A stretch of DNA of 64,000 nucleotides from Streptomyces collinus (GTDB lineage Bacteria > Actinomycetota > Actinomycetes > Streptomycetales > Streptomycetaceae). The translations under genes were made by a program, and so were the position numbers. Below, piece after piece: positions 26,034 to 34,718 of this stretch. The notes below the pieces were generated by a model. It searched no databases and was not told where the DNA came from. It saw only the letters and a program-made list of their open reading frames with translations. The stretch's first letter is position 1; each line of letters opens with the position of its first letter. The stretch covers positions 2,852,001-2,916,000 of the forward strand of contig NZ_CP133771.1 of NCBI RefSeq assembly GCF_031348265.1, written 5' to 3'.

Positions 26034-27416
26034 TCAGCAGCCGATCAGGCGGGCCGCCAGGTAGCCCTCGATCTGGTCGAGGGAGACGCGCTCCTGCTTC
26101 ATCGAGTCGCGCTCGCGGACGGTGACCGCGTTGTCCTCCAGGGTGTCGAAGTCGACGGTCACGCAGAACGGCGTGCCGATCTCGTCCTGGCGGCGGTAGC
26201 GGCGGCCGATGGCGCCGGCGTCGTCGAACTCGATGTTCCAGTTCTGGCGGAGCGCCTGGGCGAGGCCCTTGGCCTTCGGGGACAGCTCCGGGTTCCGGGA
26301 CAGCGGCAGGACCGCGACCTTCACCGGGGCGAGGCGCTGGTCGAGGCGCAGCACCGTGCGCTTCTCCATCTTGCCCTTGGCGTTGGGCGCCTCGTCCTCG
26401 ACGTAGGCGTCCAGCAGGAACGCCAGCATCGCGCGGCCGACACCGGCCGCGGGCTCGATGACGTACGGCGTCCAGCGCTCGCCGGCCTCCTGGTCGAAGT
26501 AGGTGAGGTCCTGGCCGGAGGCCTTGGAGTGGGCGCCGAGGTCGTAGTCGGTGCGGTTGGCCACGCCCTCCAGCTCACCCCACTCGCTGCCGCCGAACTG
26601 GAAGCGGTACTCGATGTCGGCGGTGCGCTTGGAGTAGTGGGAGAGCTTCTCCTTCGGGTGCTCGTACCACCGCATGTTCTCCTCGCGCAGGCCGAGACCG
26701 GTGTACCAGTTCCAGCGCTGCTCCATCCAGTACTCCTGCCACGTCTCGTCCTCGCCCGGCTTGACGAAGAACTCCATCTCCATCTGCTCGAACTCGCGCG
26801 TGCGGAAGATGAAGTTGCCGGGCGTGATCTCGTTGCGGAAGGACTTGCCCATCTGGGCGATGCCGAACGGCGGCTTGCGGCGCGAGGTGGTCTGCACCTG
26901 GGAGAAGTTGGTGAAGATGCCCTGGGCGGTCTCGGGGCGCAGGTAGGCGACGGAGCCGGAGTCCTGCGTGGGGCCGAGGTGGGTGGACAGCAGGCCCGAG
27001 AACTGCTTGGGCTCGGTGAACTGGCCCTTGTTGCCGCAGTTGGGGCAGTTGACGTCGAGGAGGCCGTTCTCCGGGGCGCGGCCCTTCTTCTCCTCGTAGG
27101 CCTCCTCCAGGTGGTCCGCGCGGAACCGCTTGTGGCAGGAGGTGCACTCGGTCAGCGGGTCCGTGAAGGTGGCGACGTGACCGGAGGCGACCCAGACCTC
27201 GGGGGCCAGGATCACGGACGAGTCGATGCCCACGACGTCCTCGCGCGACGTCACCATGTAGCGCCACCACTGGCGCTTGAGGTTCTCCTTGAGCTCGACA
27301 CCCAGGGGGCCGTAGTCCCAAGCGGCGCGCTGACCGCCGTAGATCTCACTACACGGGAATACGAAGCCACGGCGCTTGCTCAGGCTGACGATGGTGTCGA
27401 TCTTGTCGGCGGCCAC
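26034..27416 (-). CDS. glyS: Glycyl-tRNA synthetase (alpha2 type)
   Basis: The protein has 460 residues from GTG 27416 with AGAGAG upstream. Class II synthetase charging tRNA-Gly. Motif 1 and the glycine-type N-terminus: [33 protein letters not shown] zinc knuckle lies in the insertion. Motif 2 is [23 protein letters not shown]. Motif 3 is [10 protein letters not shown]. The C-terminal anticodon-binding domain follows. Essential; monocistronic. Confidence 0.98.
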   Translation of the reverse strand: MAADKIDTIVSLSKRRGFVFPCSEIYGGQRAAWDYGPLGVELKENLKRQWWRYMVTSREDVVGIDSSVILAPEVWVASGHVATFTDPLTECTSCHKRFRADHLEEAYEEKKGRAPENGLLDVNCPNCGNKGQFTEPKQFSGLLSTHLGPTQDSGSVAYLRPETAQGIFTNFSQVQTTSRRKPPFGIAQMGKSFRNEITPGNFIFRTREFEQMEMEFFVKPGEDETWQEYWMEQRWNWYTGLGLREENMRWYEHPKEKLSHYSKRTADIEYRFQFGGSEWGELEGVANRTDYDLGAHSKASGQDLTYFDQEAGERWTPYVIEPAAGVGRAMLAFLLDAYVEDEAPNAKGKMEKRTVLRLDQRLAPVKVAVLPLSRNPELSPKAKGLAQALRQNWNIEFDDAGAIGRRYRRQDEIGTPFCVTVDFDTLEDNAVTVRERDSMKQERVSLDQIEGYLAARLIGC

Positions 27417-27622
27417 GGTGCTCTCTTCATTACGACGACGAATACTGATGGGTGCGGCGCGGAAGCGCCTCGATGAGGGGTGGTGGTCGGGAGACGGGCG
27501 GGCGGAGCGAGTTGCTTCCAGCGAATGCTTCAGGTTACCGGCGGGGGCGCCCCCTCAATCAAATCGCTCCCCCTTCGACTGCCGCCAGGCGCCCTCCGGA
27601 TCTCGCTGCTCGGACCGTTTAT

Positions 27623-27659
27623 TGACAACGGTTTCCATATTTGCTGAAAATGAGTGTCA
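27623..27659 (+). promoter_or_regulatory. Two Zur-like boxes over the znuACB promoter
   Basis: Two 15-base boxes with 7-1-7 symmetry: TGACAACGGTTTCCA (27623-27637) and TGAAAATGAGTGTCA (27645-27659). The -35 TTGACA (27622-27627) and a -10-like GAAAAT (27646-27651, spacing 18) overlap them. The start would fall at about 27659, the first base of the znuA ATG, so the message may be leaderless and fully covered by Zur when zinc is sufficient. Confidence 0.75.
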
Positions 27660-28624
27660 TGAACGTACGACGACGCCTCATACCCGCCGCCCTGGCCTCC
27701 GCTCTCGGCCTCGGCGCCCTGACCGCCTGCTCCAGCGACAGCGCGGCCTCGGGCAACACGGACAAGTTCGACGTCGTCGCGTCGTTCTACCCGATGGCGT
27801 TCCTCGCCGAGCAGATCGGCGGCGGCCACGCGAACGTCACCAGCCTGACCGAGCCCGGCCAGGAGCCGCACGACCTGGAGATCAGCACCCAGCAGCGCGC
27901 GCAGCTGGAGGAGGCCGACGCGGCGCTCTACCTCAAGGGCCTCCAGCCCGCCGTCGACGAGGCCGTCGGCCAGACGGGCATCAAGACCAAGATCGACGCG
28001 GCCTCGCTGACCCACCTGGAGGACCACGGCACCGGCGGCCACGCCCACGAGGGTGAGGAGGGCCACGCCGAGGAGGAAGGCCACGCCGAGGAGGAGGAGC
28101 ACGCCCGCGACCCGCACGTCTGGCTCGACCCGGTGAAGTACGCCGAGATCGCCCAGGGCGTCGGCAAGGCCTTCGAGAAGGCCGACCCCGACCACGCGGC
28201 CGACTACAAGAAGAACACCGAGGCCCTGGTCAAGAAGCTGAACGGGCTGAACGGCGACTTCGAGAACGGCCTGAAGAACACCAAGTCCAAGGTCTTCTTC
28301 ACCAACCACGCCGCCTTCGGGTACCTCGCCGAGCGCTACGGTCTCACCCAGGAGGCCATCTCCGGCATCGACCCCGAGAGCGAGCCCAGCGGCGCCCGCG
28401 TCCGGGAACTCCAGCAGGAGGCGAAGGCGGACGGCGTCACCACCGTCTTCTACGAGACACTGGTCTCCGACAAGACCGCGAAGACCCTCGCCCGCGACGC
28501 GAACCTGAAGACGGACGTCCTCGATCCCCTGGAGGGCATCACGGACAAGTCCCGCGGCGACGACTACTTCCAGGTCATGGAATCCAACCTCAAGGCCCTT
28601 CAGGCGGCCCTGGGAGCCAAGTGA
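27659..28624 (+). CDS. znuA: Zinc ABC transporter, substrate-binding lipoprotein
   Basis: The protein has 321 residues from ATG 27659. The lipoprotein signal peptide ends LTAC with Cys24. It is a cluster A-I metal-binding protein: SFYPMAFLAEQIGG, EPGQEPHDLEIS (His ligand), a loop of His/Glu repeats (about 118-150; GHAHEGEEGHAEEEGHAEEE), DPHVWLDP (His), FFTNHAAFGYLAERY (His) and FYETLVSDKTA. The His/Glu loop is typical of zinc rather than manganese binders. First gene of znuACB-zur; GTG 28621 or ATG 28645 of znuC follows directly. Confidence 0.96.
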   Translation: MNVRRRLIPAALASALGLGALTACSSDSAASGNTDKFDVVASFYPMAFLAEQIGGGHANVTSLTEPGQEPHDLEISTQQRAQLEEADAALYLKGLQPAVDEAVGQTGIKTKIDAASLTHLEDHGTGGHAHEGEEGHAEEEGHAEEEEHARDPHVWLDPVKYAEIAQGVGKAFEKADPDHAADYKKNTEALVKKLNGLNGDFENGLKNTKSKVFFTNHAAFGYLAERYGLTQEAISGIDPESEPSGARVRELQQEAKADGVTTVFYETLVSDKTAKTLARDANLKTDVLDPLEGITDKSRGDDYFQVMESNLKALQAALGAK

Positions 28625-28644
28625 TCGACCCATCGGAGGACGGC

Positions 28645-29412
28645 ATGACCGAGCCCGTCGTATCCCTGCGCGGGGTCCGCGCGGACCTCGGCTCGCGCCC
28701 CGTGCTGCGCGGCATCGACCTCACCGTGCGCAGCGGCGAGGTCGTCGCCCTGCTCGGCGCGAACGGCTCGGGCAAGTCGACGGCCGTGCGCAGCATCATC
28801 GGCCAGGTGCAGACCGGCGCCGGCGAGATCCGGCTGTTCAACACGGACCGCAGGCGGTTCCGCGACTGGCACCGCGTGGGCTACGTCCCGCAGCGCACCA
28901 CGGCCGCGGGCGGCGTGCCCGCCACGGTGACCGAGGTGGTCTCCTCCGGCCGCCTGTCCCGGGCCCGCTTCGGCGTCCTGCGCAAGGCCGACCACGCGGC
29001 CGTACGGCGCGCCCTGGACCTCGTCGGGATGGCCGACCGGGCCAAGGACTCCGTCGACGCCCTCTCCGGCGGCCAGCACCAGCGTGTCCTCATCGCCCGC
29101 GCGCTCGCCTCCGAACCCGAGCTGCTGATCATGGACGAGCCGATGGCCGGCGTCGACCTGGCCAGCCAGGAGGTCCTGGCGCACACCCTGCGGGAGCAGG
29201 TCGGCCAGGGCACGACCGTGCTGCTCGTGCTGCACGAACTGGGCCCTCTGGAGCCCCTCATCGACCGGGCGGTCGTCCTGCGCGACGGCTGCGTCGTCCA
29301 CGACGGCCCGCCCCCGAAGGCCGTCGGCCAGCACGCCCTGCCCGGCCACGACCACGTACACCCGCACGCACCGGCGGGCGCCGAACCGATCCGCACGGGA
29401 CTGCTGAGCTGA
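28645..29412 (+). CDS. znuC: Zinc ABC transporter ATP-binding protein
   Basis: The protein has 255 residues from ATG 28645, preceded by GGAGGA (4 bases); GTG 28621 overlapping the znuA stop is an alternative. Walker A is GANGSGKST, signature LSGGQHQR, Walker B LLIMDEP, and H-loop VLHE. The tail is His-rich (GHDHVHPHA). It energises zinc import with ZnuB. Confidence 0.96.
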   Translation: MTEPVVSLRGVRADLGSRPVLRGIDLTVRSGEVVALLGANGSGKSTAVRSIIGQVQTGAGEIRLFNTDRRRFRDWHRVGYVPQRTTAAGGVPATVTEVVSSGRLSRARFGVLRKADHAAVRRALDLVGMADRAKDSVDALSGGQHQRVLIARALASEPELLIMDEPMAGVDLASQEVLAHTLREQVGQGTTVLLVLHELGPLEPLIDRAVVLRDGCVVHDGPPPKAVGQHALPGHDHVHPHAPAGAEPIRTGLLS

Positions 29413-30314
29413 TGGACTTCCTCGACTACGCCTTCATGCAGCGGGCCCTGCTCGCCGCCGTCCTGGTCGGCATCACCGCCCCCGCCGTGGGGATCTACCT
29501 GGTCCAGCGCCGCCAGGCCCTGATGGGCGACGGCATCGGCCACGTGGCGATGACCGGTGTCGGTCTCGGCTTCCTGCTGACCTGGTCCCCGGTGTGGATG
29601 GCGACCCTCGTGTCCGTCCTCGGCGCGGTCCTCATGGAGCTGATCCGCTGGTACGGCAAGACCCGCGGCGACATCGCCCTGGCGATGCTGTTCTACGGCG
29701 GCATGGCCGGCGGTGTGATGTTCATCAACCTCGCGCCCACCGGCTCCAACGCCAATCTGACGTCGTACCTGTTCGGCTCGCTGTCGACGGTGTCCGAGTC
29801 GGACGTGACGGCGATCTGCGTGCTGGCCGCCTTCGTCGTGCTGGTCACCCTCGGCCTGCGGCGGCAGCTGTTCGCGGTCAGCCAGGACGAGGAGTTCGCC
29901 CGGGTGACGGGCCTGCCGGTGCGCGTGCTGAACCTGCTGACCGCGGTCACCGCGGCCGTCACGGTGACCGTGGCGATGCGCGTGGTCGGGCTGCTGCTGG
30001 TCAGCGCGCTGATGGTGGTGCCCGTCGCGGCCGCCCAGCAGATCGGCCGGAGCTTCGCCGCGACGTTCGCCATCGCCGTGGCCATCGGGGTGAGCGTGAC
30101 GATCGGCGGCACGGTCACCTCGTACTACCAGGACGTGCCGCCCGGCGCGACGATCGTGCTGCTGACCATCGGCGCGTTCATCGTGCTGACGGCGCTCGCG
30201 GCCCCGCTGGCCCGCCGCCGCGCCCGCGCCGCGGCGGGCGCGGACACGACGGCCGACCCCGCCGAGTGCGCGATTCCGGGCAGCCGGTCGGCCACCGACG
30301 AAGTGGGCGTCTGA
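29412..30314 (+). CDS. znuB: Zinc ABC transporter permease
   Basis: The protein has 300 residues from ATG 29412, overlapping the znuC stop by 1 base. An ABC-3 family membrane protein with about eight helices: MGDGIGHVAMTGVGLGF, VGLLLVSALMVVPVAAAQQ. The C-terminus after the last helix is polar. Forms the channel with ZnuC. Confidence 0.95.
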   Translation: MDFLDYAFMQRALLAAVLVGITAPAVGIYLVQRRQALMGDGIGHVAMTGVGLGFLLTWSPVWMATLVSVLGAVLMELIRWYGKTRGDIALAMLFYGGMAGGVMFINLAPTGSNANLTSYLFGSLSTVSESDVTAICVLAAFVVLVTLGLRRQLFAVSQDEEFARVTGLPVRVLNLLTAVTAAVTVTVAMRVVGLLLVSALMVVPVAAAQQIGRSFAATFAIAVAIGVSVTIGGTVTSYYQDVPPGATIVLLTIGAFIVLTALAAPLARRRARAAAGADTTADPAECAIPGSRSATDEVGV

Positions 30315-30372
30315 CCGCCCCCGCCCCGGGCTGGCACAATGGCCCGGGCAAGGCAGACGTGAGGAGGCAACG

Positions 30373-30792
30373 GTGACGACCGCTGGACCGTCCGTGAAGG
30401 GCCGCGCCACCAAGCAGCGGGCCGCTGTGGCGGCGGCCCTGCAGGAGGTCGACGAGTTCCGCAGCGCGCAGGAACTGCACGACATGCTCAAGCACAAGGG
30501 CGACTCGGTCGGGCTCACCACGGTCTACCGCACCCTTCAGTCCCTCGCCGACGCCGGTGAGGTCGACGTCCTGCGGACCGCCGACGGCGAGTCCGTCTAC
30601 CGCCGTTGCTCCACCGACGACCATCACCATCACCTCGTGTGCCGCAGCTGCGGCAAGGCCGTCGAGGTGGAGGGACCGGCCGTGGAGAAGTGGGCGGAGT
30701 CCATCGCGGCGGAGCACGGGTATGTGAACGTGGCTCATACGGTGGAGATCTTCGGGACCTGCGTGGACTGTGCGGGGGCCTCCGGCGGTTGA
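30373..30792 (+). CDS. zur: Fur family zinc-uptake regulator Zur
   Basis: The protein has 139 residues from GTG 30373 with GGAGG 6 bases upstream. Fur fold: N-terminal winged helix (RSAQELHDMLKHKG, LTTVYRTLQSL), the metal-sensing HHHHLVCRSCGK with CxxC, and a second CVDC near the end (structural zinc). It sits 58 bases after znuB, and the Zur-like boxes at 27623-27659 explain its target; Zur with zinc should repress znuACB. Assigned Zur rather than Fur or Nur from context. Confidence 0.94.
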   Translation: MTTAGPSVKGRATKQRAAVAAALQEVDEFRSAQELHDMLKHKGDSVGLTTVYRTLQSLADAGEVDVLRTADGESVYRRCSTDDHHHHLVCRSCGKAVEVEGPAVEKWAESIAAEHGYVNVAHTVEIFGTCVDCAGASGG

Positions 30793-30796
30793 TCGC

Positions 30797-30871
30797 CGTG
30801 GGGCTTGCGTCCGGTCGCCGGCCGCGGCTGCATCGTGGCTTGTCGCGCAGTTCCCCGCGCCCCTGGGGCAT
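30797..30871. repeat. Dispersed Streptomyces intergenic repeat
   Basis: The stretch CTTGTCGCGCAGTTCCCCGC followed by GCCCCTGGGGC (about 30839-30869) is one I recognise as a very common short intergenic repeat in Streptomyces genomes, with self-complementary GC blocks. It fills the gap between zur and the convergent MFS gene and may act as a terminator. Confidence 0.6.
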
Positions 30872-30903
30872 GTTTCCGTCAGCTCGGTCTCAGGCAGAGG
30901 GCA

Positions 30904-32289
30904 TCAAGCACGGGTGGCGAGTGTGCGGCGGACGAGGAGAGACAGGGCCGTCGAGGTCAGGATCACTGCGCCGCCTACGCGCAGGATGAGGTCGTAGGCG
31001 CGTTCCGGGCCGGTCTCCGGGGTGAGCGAGGTGATGGCCGCCGCCGTGGCCGCGAGGCCGATGGCGCCCAGCGTGACGAGGGCGGTGAGGACGACGCCCG
31101 AGGCCTCACCGGCGCGGGCGGGCGAGACGACCTGCTGGGTGGCCACGCTGGCGAAGGTCCAGCCCAGGCCGAGCCCGAGCGCGCACCAGGTGAAGACGGG
31201 CAGGTAGACCCACCAGGACCAGGCCCAGCTCAGCCCGATCATGCCGGTGCCGGCGACGACCCCGGCCAGGGCCATGACGCTGGTGGCGCGCATCCGGCCG
31301 GACAGCCAGGCGCCGATGGGCCCGGAGCAGGCCACCATCACGGCCGGGGCGAGGAACACCGTGCCGGACAGGACCGCCGACAGGCCGCGCACCTGCTGCA
31401 ACTGGAGGGTGGCGAGGAACACGGTGACGGCGTAGCCCATGTTGGCCACCGACCCCATCACGGTGACGAGGTCGAAGCGGATGTTACGGAAGAGCCGGAA
31501 GTCGACCAGCGGATGCCGGCAGGTCCGTTCCCGCAGGACGAACAGGGCCCCGACCACCACGGCGGCCCCGAACAGGGCGAGTGTGCGGGCGTGGTCCCAG
31601 CCCCAGGCGCTGCCCCGCTCGACGGCCAGGGTCAGTGCGGCCAGGCTCGTCACGACGGCCAGGCAGCCGGGCAGGTCGACCTGGCGCGGGGCGCTCTCGT
31701 CCCGCGAGTCGGGCACGTACCGCAGCGCGATCAGCAGGGCGAGGGCGCTCAGCGGAGCCAGCAGCCAGAAGATCCACCGCCAGCCCGGCCCGTCGGTGAA
31801 GCCGCCGCCCACGAACGGCCCGAGGGCGGTGCCGACGTTGGCGATCCCGAACATCGCCCCGAGCGCCCGGGCCCGGGTCGCCTCGGGAAAGGCGTTGGTG
31901 ATCACGGACACCGACACGGGGAAGATCAGCGCCGCGCCCGCGCCCTGCACGATCCGGGCCGCGACGAGCACACCGAGGCTCGGCGCGAGGGCGCAGCCGA
32001 CGGACGCGGCGGCGAACAGCCCGGTCCCGGCCAGCAGGACCGGACGCCGGCCGAGGAGATCGCCCAGCCGCCCACCGACGATGAACAGGCAGCCGATGGC
32101 GAGCATGTAGGCCGACAGCGTCCACTGCGCCGCGGAAACGGTCGTGTCCAGCTCGTCGGAGATCCCGGGGATGGCCAGGTTGAGCGCGAAGAAGTCCAGC
32201 TGGATGCAGAACAGGGCGAGGGAGGACGCGAGGAAGACCCCGGCCCGTCGTGTGGTCCGCCGGGGTGCGCCGACGGCGGTGGAACCCAT
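30904..32289 (-). CDS. MFS transporter, DHA2-like
   Basis: The protein has 461 residues from ATG 32289 (MGSTAVGAPRRTTRRAG); a longer reading to 32325 lacks support. About 12-14 helices. LDFFALNLAIPGISDEL and GGRLGDLLGRRPVLL (motif A) mark a proton-coupled drug or metabolite exporter. Monocistronic; substrate unknown. Convergent with zur. Confidence 0.92.
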   Translation of the reverse strand: MGSTAVGAPRRTTRRAGVFLASSLALFCIQLDFFALNLAIPGISDELDTTVSAAQWTLSAYMLAIGCLFIVGGRLGDLLGRRPVLLAGTGLFAAASVGCALAPSLGVLVAARIVQGAGAALIFPVSVSVITNAFPEATRARALGAMFGIANVGTALGPFVGGGFTDGPGWRWIFWLLAPLSALALLIALRYVPDSRDESAPRQVDLPGCLAVVTSLAALTLAVERGSAWGWDHARTLALFGAAVVVGALFVLRERTCRHPLVDFRLFRNIRFDLVTVMGSVANMGYAVTVFLATLQLQQVRGLSAVLSGTVFLAPAVMVACSGPIGAWLSGRMRATSVMALAGVVAGTGMIGLSWAWSWWVYLPVFTWCALGLGLGWTFASVATQQVVSPARAGEASGVVLTALVTLGAIGLAATAAAITSLTPETGPERAYDLILRVGGAVILTSTALSLLVRRTLATRA

Positions 32290-32376
32290 GCCATCAGGAC
32301 ACCGCCGCCACGGCCCGGCTGCCACCGGAGGCGATGCCGGTCCGCCCGCCCTGTACTCCGCCGGGCCGCCCGCGCG

Positions 32377-33213
32377 TTACGGCTGCTGCTCGCCCTCCAT
32401 GGCCAGCAGTTCCTCGTTCGGGACGGCCCCGCCGAAGCGCCGGTCCCGCGAGGCGAACTCCAGGCAGGCCCGCCACAGGTCACGCCGGTCGAAGTCCGGC
32501 CACAGCACGTCCTGGAAGACCATCTCGGCGTAGGCGCTCTGCCAGATCAGGTAGTTCGAGGTGCGCTGCTCACCGCTGGGCCGCAGGAACAGGTCCACGT
32601 CCGGCATGTCCGGGTAGTACATGTACTTCGAGAAGGTCTTCTCGCTGACCTTGGACGGGTCGAGCTTGCCGCTCTTCACGTCCTCCGCCATGGCCTTGGC
32701 GGCGTCGGCGATCTCGGCCCGGCCCCCGTAGTTCATGCAGAAGTACAGGGTCAGCCGGTCGTTGCCCTTGGTCTGCTCCTGGGCGACCTGGAGTTCCTTG
32801 GCGACCGAGCGCCACAGCTTGGGCATGCGGCCCACCCAGCGCACCCGGATGCCCAGCTCGTCGAGCTGGTCGCGGGTCTTGCGGATGAAGTCCCGGTTGA
32901 AGTTCATCAGGAAGCGCACCTCGTCGGGCGAGCGCTTCCAGTTCTCGGTGGAGAAGGCGTACAGGGAGATGGCGCCCACGCCCATCTCGATGGCCCCCTG
33001 GAGCACGTCCAGCACGCGCTCGGCGCCGACCTTGTGCCCTTCGGTGCGCGGCAGGCCCCGGTCCTTGGCCCAGCGGCCGTTGCCGTCCATGACGATCGCC
33101 ACATGCTGCGGTACGAACTCCCCGGGGATCTTCGGGGGCCGCGCGCCGGACGGGTGCGGCTCCGGCGTCCTGTACTCCCGGCGCTGGCGCCCCAGGATCC
33201 CGCGTACGGCCAT
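32377..33213 (-). CDS. uppS: Isoprenyl transferase (undecaprenyl-PP synthase type)
   Basis: The protein has 278 residues from ATG 33213, with GGAG upstream. It is a cis-prenyltransferase making the polyprenyl carrier for cell-wall synthesis. [14 protein letters not shown] holds the catalytic Asp43. [21 protein letters not shown] and [15 protein letters not shown] follow the family order. The N-terminus of about 35 residues is basic and variable. Downstream of recO, 81 bases away. Confidence 0.97.
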   Translation of the reverse strand: MAVRGILGRQRREYRTPEPHPSGARPPKIPGEFVPQHVAIVMDGNGRWAKDRGLPRTEGHKVGAERVLDVLQGAIEMGVGAISLYAFSTENWKRSPDEVRFLMNFNRDFIRKTRDQLDELGIRVRWVGRMPKLWRSVAKELQVAQEQTKGNDRLTLYFCMNYGGRAEIADAAKAMAEDVKSGKLDPSKVSEKTFSKYMYYPDMPDVDLFLRPSGEQRTSNYLIWQSAYAEMVFQDVLWPDFDRRDLWRACLEFASRDRRFGGAVPNEELLAMEGEQQP

Positions 33214-33249
33214 GTGTTTCTCGTCTCCTCGTGCTCGCTTGCTCTGTTT

Positions 33250-33297
33250 TCCGCTGCTCGCGATGTCCGCTGCTCGCGTTCTCCGCTGCTCGCGCTA
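33250..33297. repeat. Three tandem 16-base repeats at the recO 3' end
   Basis: TCCGCTGCTCGCGATG (33250-33265), TCCGCTGCTCGCGTTC (33266-33281), TCCGCTGCTCGCGCTA (33282-33297). Same period, differing only in the last three or four bases. The last copy covers the recO stop codon, and the array fills the recO-uppS gap. Confidence 0.75.
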
Positions 33298-34041
33298 CTT
33301 CTCGACGTAGCGCAGGGAGCGCAGCCCGCGCTCCATGTGCCAGTGCAGATACGCGGACACCAGCCCGCTGCCCTCGCGGACGTAGCGCGCCTCGCACGCG
33401 TCCGCGGTCTCCCAGTCTCCCGTAAGCAGGGCGCCGAGGAGTTCCAGGGCCTGGGGCGAGGGTACGACGCTGCCGGGCACCCGGCAGTCCACGCAGACGG
33501 AACCGCCCGACGCGACGGAGAAGAACCGGTTGGGCCCGGGCATCCCGCACTTCGCGCAGTCCGTGAAGCTCGGGGCGTACCCGTTGACGGCGAGGGAGCG
33601 GAGCAGGAACGCGTCGAGCACGAGGTGCGGTGCGTGCTCCCCCCGGGCGAGGGTCCGCAGGCCTCCGACCAGCAGCAGGTACTGCTGCACGGCCGGCTCC
33701 CCCTCATGGTCGGTGAACCGCTCGGCGGTCTCCAGCATGACGGTGCCGGCCGTGTACCGCGCGTAGTCGCTGACGATCCCGCCGCCGTACGGCGCGATGG
33801 TCTCGCTCTGCGTGCACAGCGGCAGTCCCCGCCCGACGAGCTCGCTCCCCTTGGCGAAGAACTGCACGTCGACGTGGGAGAACGGCTCCAGGCGCGCACC
33901 GAACTTCGACTTCGTCCGGCGCACGCCCCGGGCCACCGCGCGCACCCGTCCGTGACCGCGCGTGAGCAGCGTGATGATCCGGTCCGCCTCACCCAGCTTC
34001 TGGGTGCGCAGCACGATGCCGTCGTCGCGGAACAGACTCAT
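33295..34041 (-). CDS. recO: DNA repair protein RecO
   Basis: The protein has 248 residues from ATG 34041. It has an N-terminal OB fold (DDGIVLRTQKLGEADRIITLLT, GRVRAVARGVRR) and a C-terminal zinc region with CAKCG and CVDC. RecO loads RecA with RecR in recombinational repair. Second-last gene of the leftward group with uppS. Confidence 0.97.
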   Translation of the reverse strand: MSLFRDDGIVLRTQKLGEADRIITLLTRGHGRVRAVARGVRRTKSKFGARLEPFSHVDVQFFAKGSELVGRGLPLCTQSETIAPYGGGIVSDYARYTAGTVMLETAERFTDHEGEPAVQQYLLLVGGLRTLARGEHAPHLVLDAFLLRSLAVNGYAPSFTDCAKCGMPGPNRFFSVASGGSVCVDCRVPGSVVPSPQALELLGALLTGDWETADACEARYVREGSGLVSAYLHWHMERGLRSLRYVEK

Positions 34042-34067
34042 GGAGCCATTCTGGCAGGGTCGTCACG

Positions 34068-34283
34068 TCAAGGGACCTCGCCCCTGCTGCGGGCGTCGGC
34101 GTACGCGGTCGCCACGTGCAGCCGCTCGGCCGGGGTGGCGTGCCGGACGGCTCCGGGGTCGGCGTCCCACTCCCTGCCGCCCCCGTACGGCCGCAACTGC
34201 ACGTAGGGCCCCTCATGCCCCATCACGATGCCGATGCGGCCACTGCGGGTGTCCACGACATACGCGCCGACGGGAGGTTTCAT
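34068..34283 (-). CDS. Small conserved actinobacterial protein, 71 aa
   Basis: ATG 34283 (MKPPVGAYVVDTRSGRIGIV) overlaps the stop of the upstream 80-aa gene by 4 bases. Beta-rich, with VMGHEGPYVQLRPYGGGREWD. I recall this as a conserved hypothetical of Streptomyces, usually paired with the neighbour seen here. No function known. Ends 26 bases before recO. Confidence 0.8.
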   Translation of the reverse strand: MKPPVGAYVVDTRSGRIGIVMGHEGPYVQLRPYGGGREWDADPGAVRHATPAERLHVATAYADARSRGEVP

Positions 34284-34522
34284 CGCGGCACCGCCGCGAG
34301 CCGCCGGGCGGTATCCGATGCACACCGGCCCCCTTCGATGAGCGGGCAGGGCGCTTTCCTCGCGAAACTCACCGGGTCAAGTCCCGGTGAGGGCAGGATG
34401 ATTCCGGCCTTGACGAGTTCTGCCCGCAACTCTTTCACCGCGTCCTCCGCCCTTCGGCGCAGAGCGCCGAGTGTCGTACCTCCACCGTGCTCCCCCTCCT
34501 TTCGCCATTTCACTCTTCGCAT
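34280..34522 (-). CDS. Small conserved actinobacterial protein, 80 aa
   Basis: The reading from ATG 34522 gives a charged N-terminus, then ALRRRAEDAVKELRAELVKA, GIILPSPGLDPVSFARKAPC and CPLIEGGRC. The part from residue 19 matches what I recall of a Streptomyces hypothetical that precedes the MKPPVGAY protein. The start is uncertain. The best Shine-Dalgarno (AAAGGAGGGGG) lies inside the reading, before a GTG in another frame that stops after 16 codons. A frameshift near the 5' end or a non-standard start is possible. Confidence 0.65.
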   Translation of the reverse strand: MRRVKWRKEGEHGGGTTLGALRRRAEDAVKELRAELVKAGIILPSPGLDPVSFARKAPCPLIEGGRCASDTARRLAAVPR

Positions 34523-34718
34523 CTCCCCGATTACGTTCCGCGTCTACACTCGGGAAGGGTCTGTGCCGTACAACTGCGGCACGACACAAAGGGGTTCGGT
34601 GCGGGGCGTTGCAAAAGGGCCCGTGTTCAGCGAGGCACTCGTCCTGGGGTAATCCCCCTGTAAATACCGGGAGTTACCCGGATGTGGCCGTCCGCCGGGG
34701 TACGCCAGGCTGCTCGGT

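Noticed and set aside
28030..28110. Repeats inside znuA as a separate repeat element
   Set aside because: They encode the His/Glu-rich metal loop of the binding protein, an ordinary feature of the family.
30805..34206. 1133-aa plus-strand reading across the MFS, uppS and recO genes
   Set aside because: Runs antisense through three recognised genes and has no domain; a product of GC codon bias.
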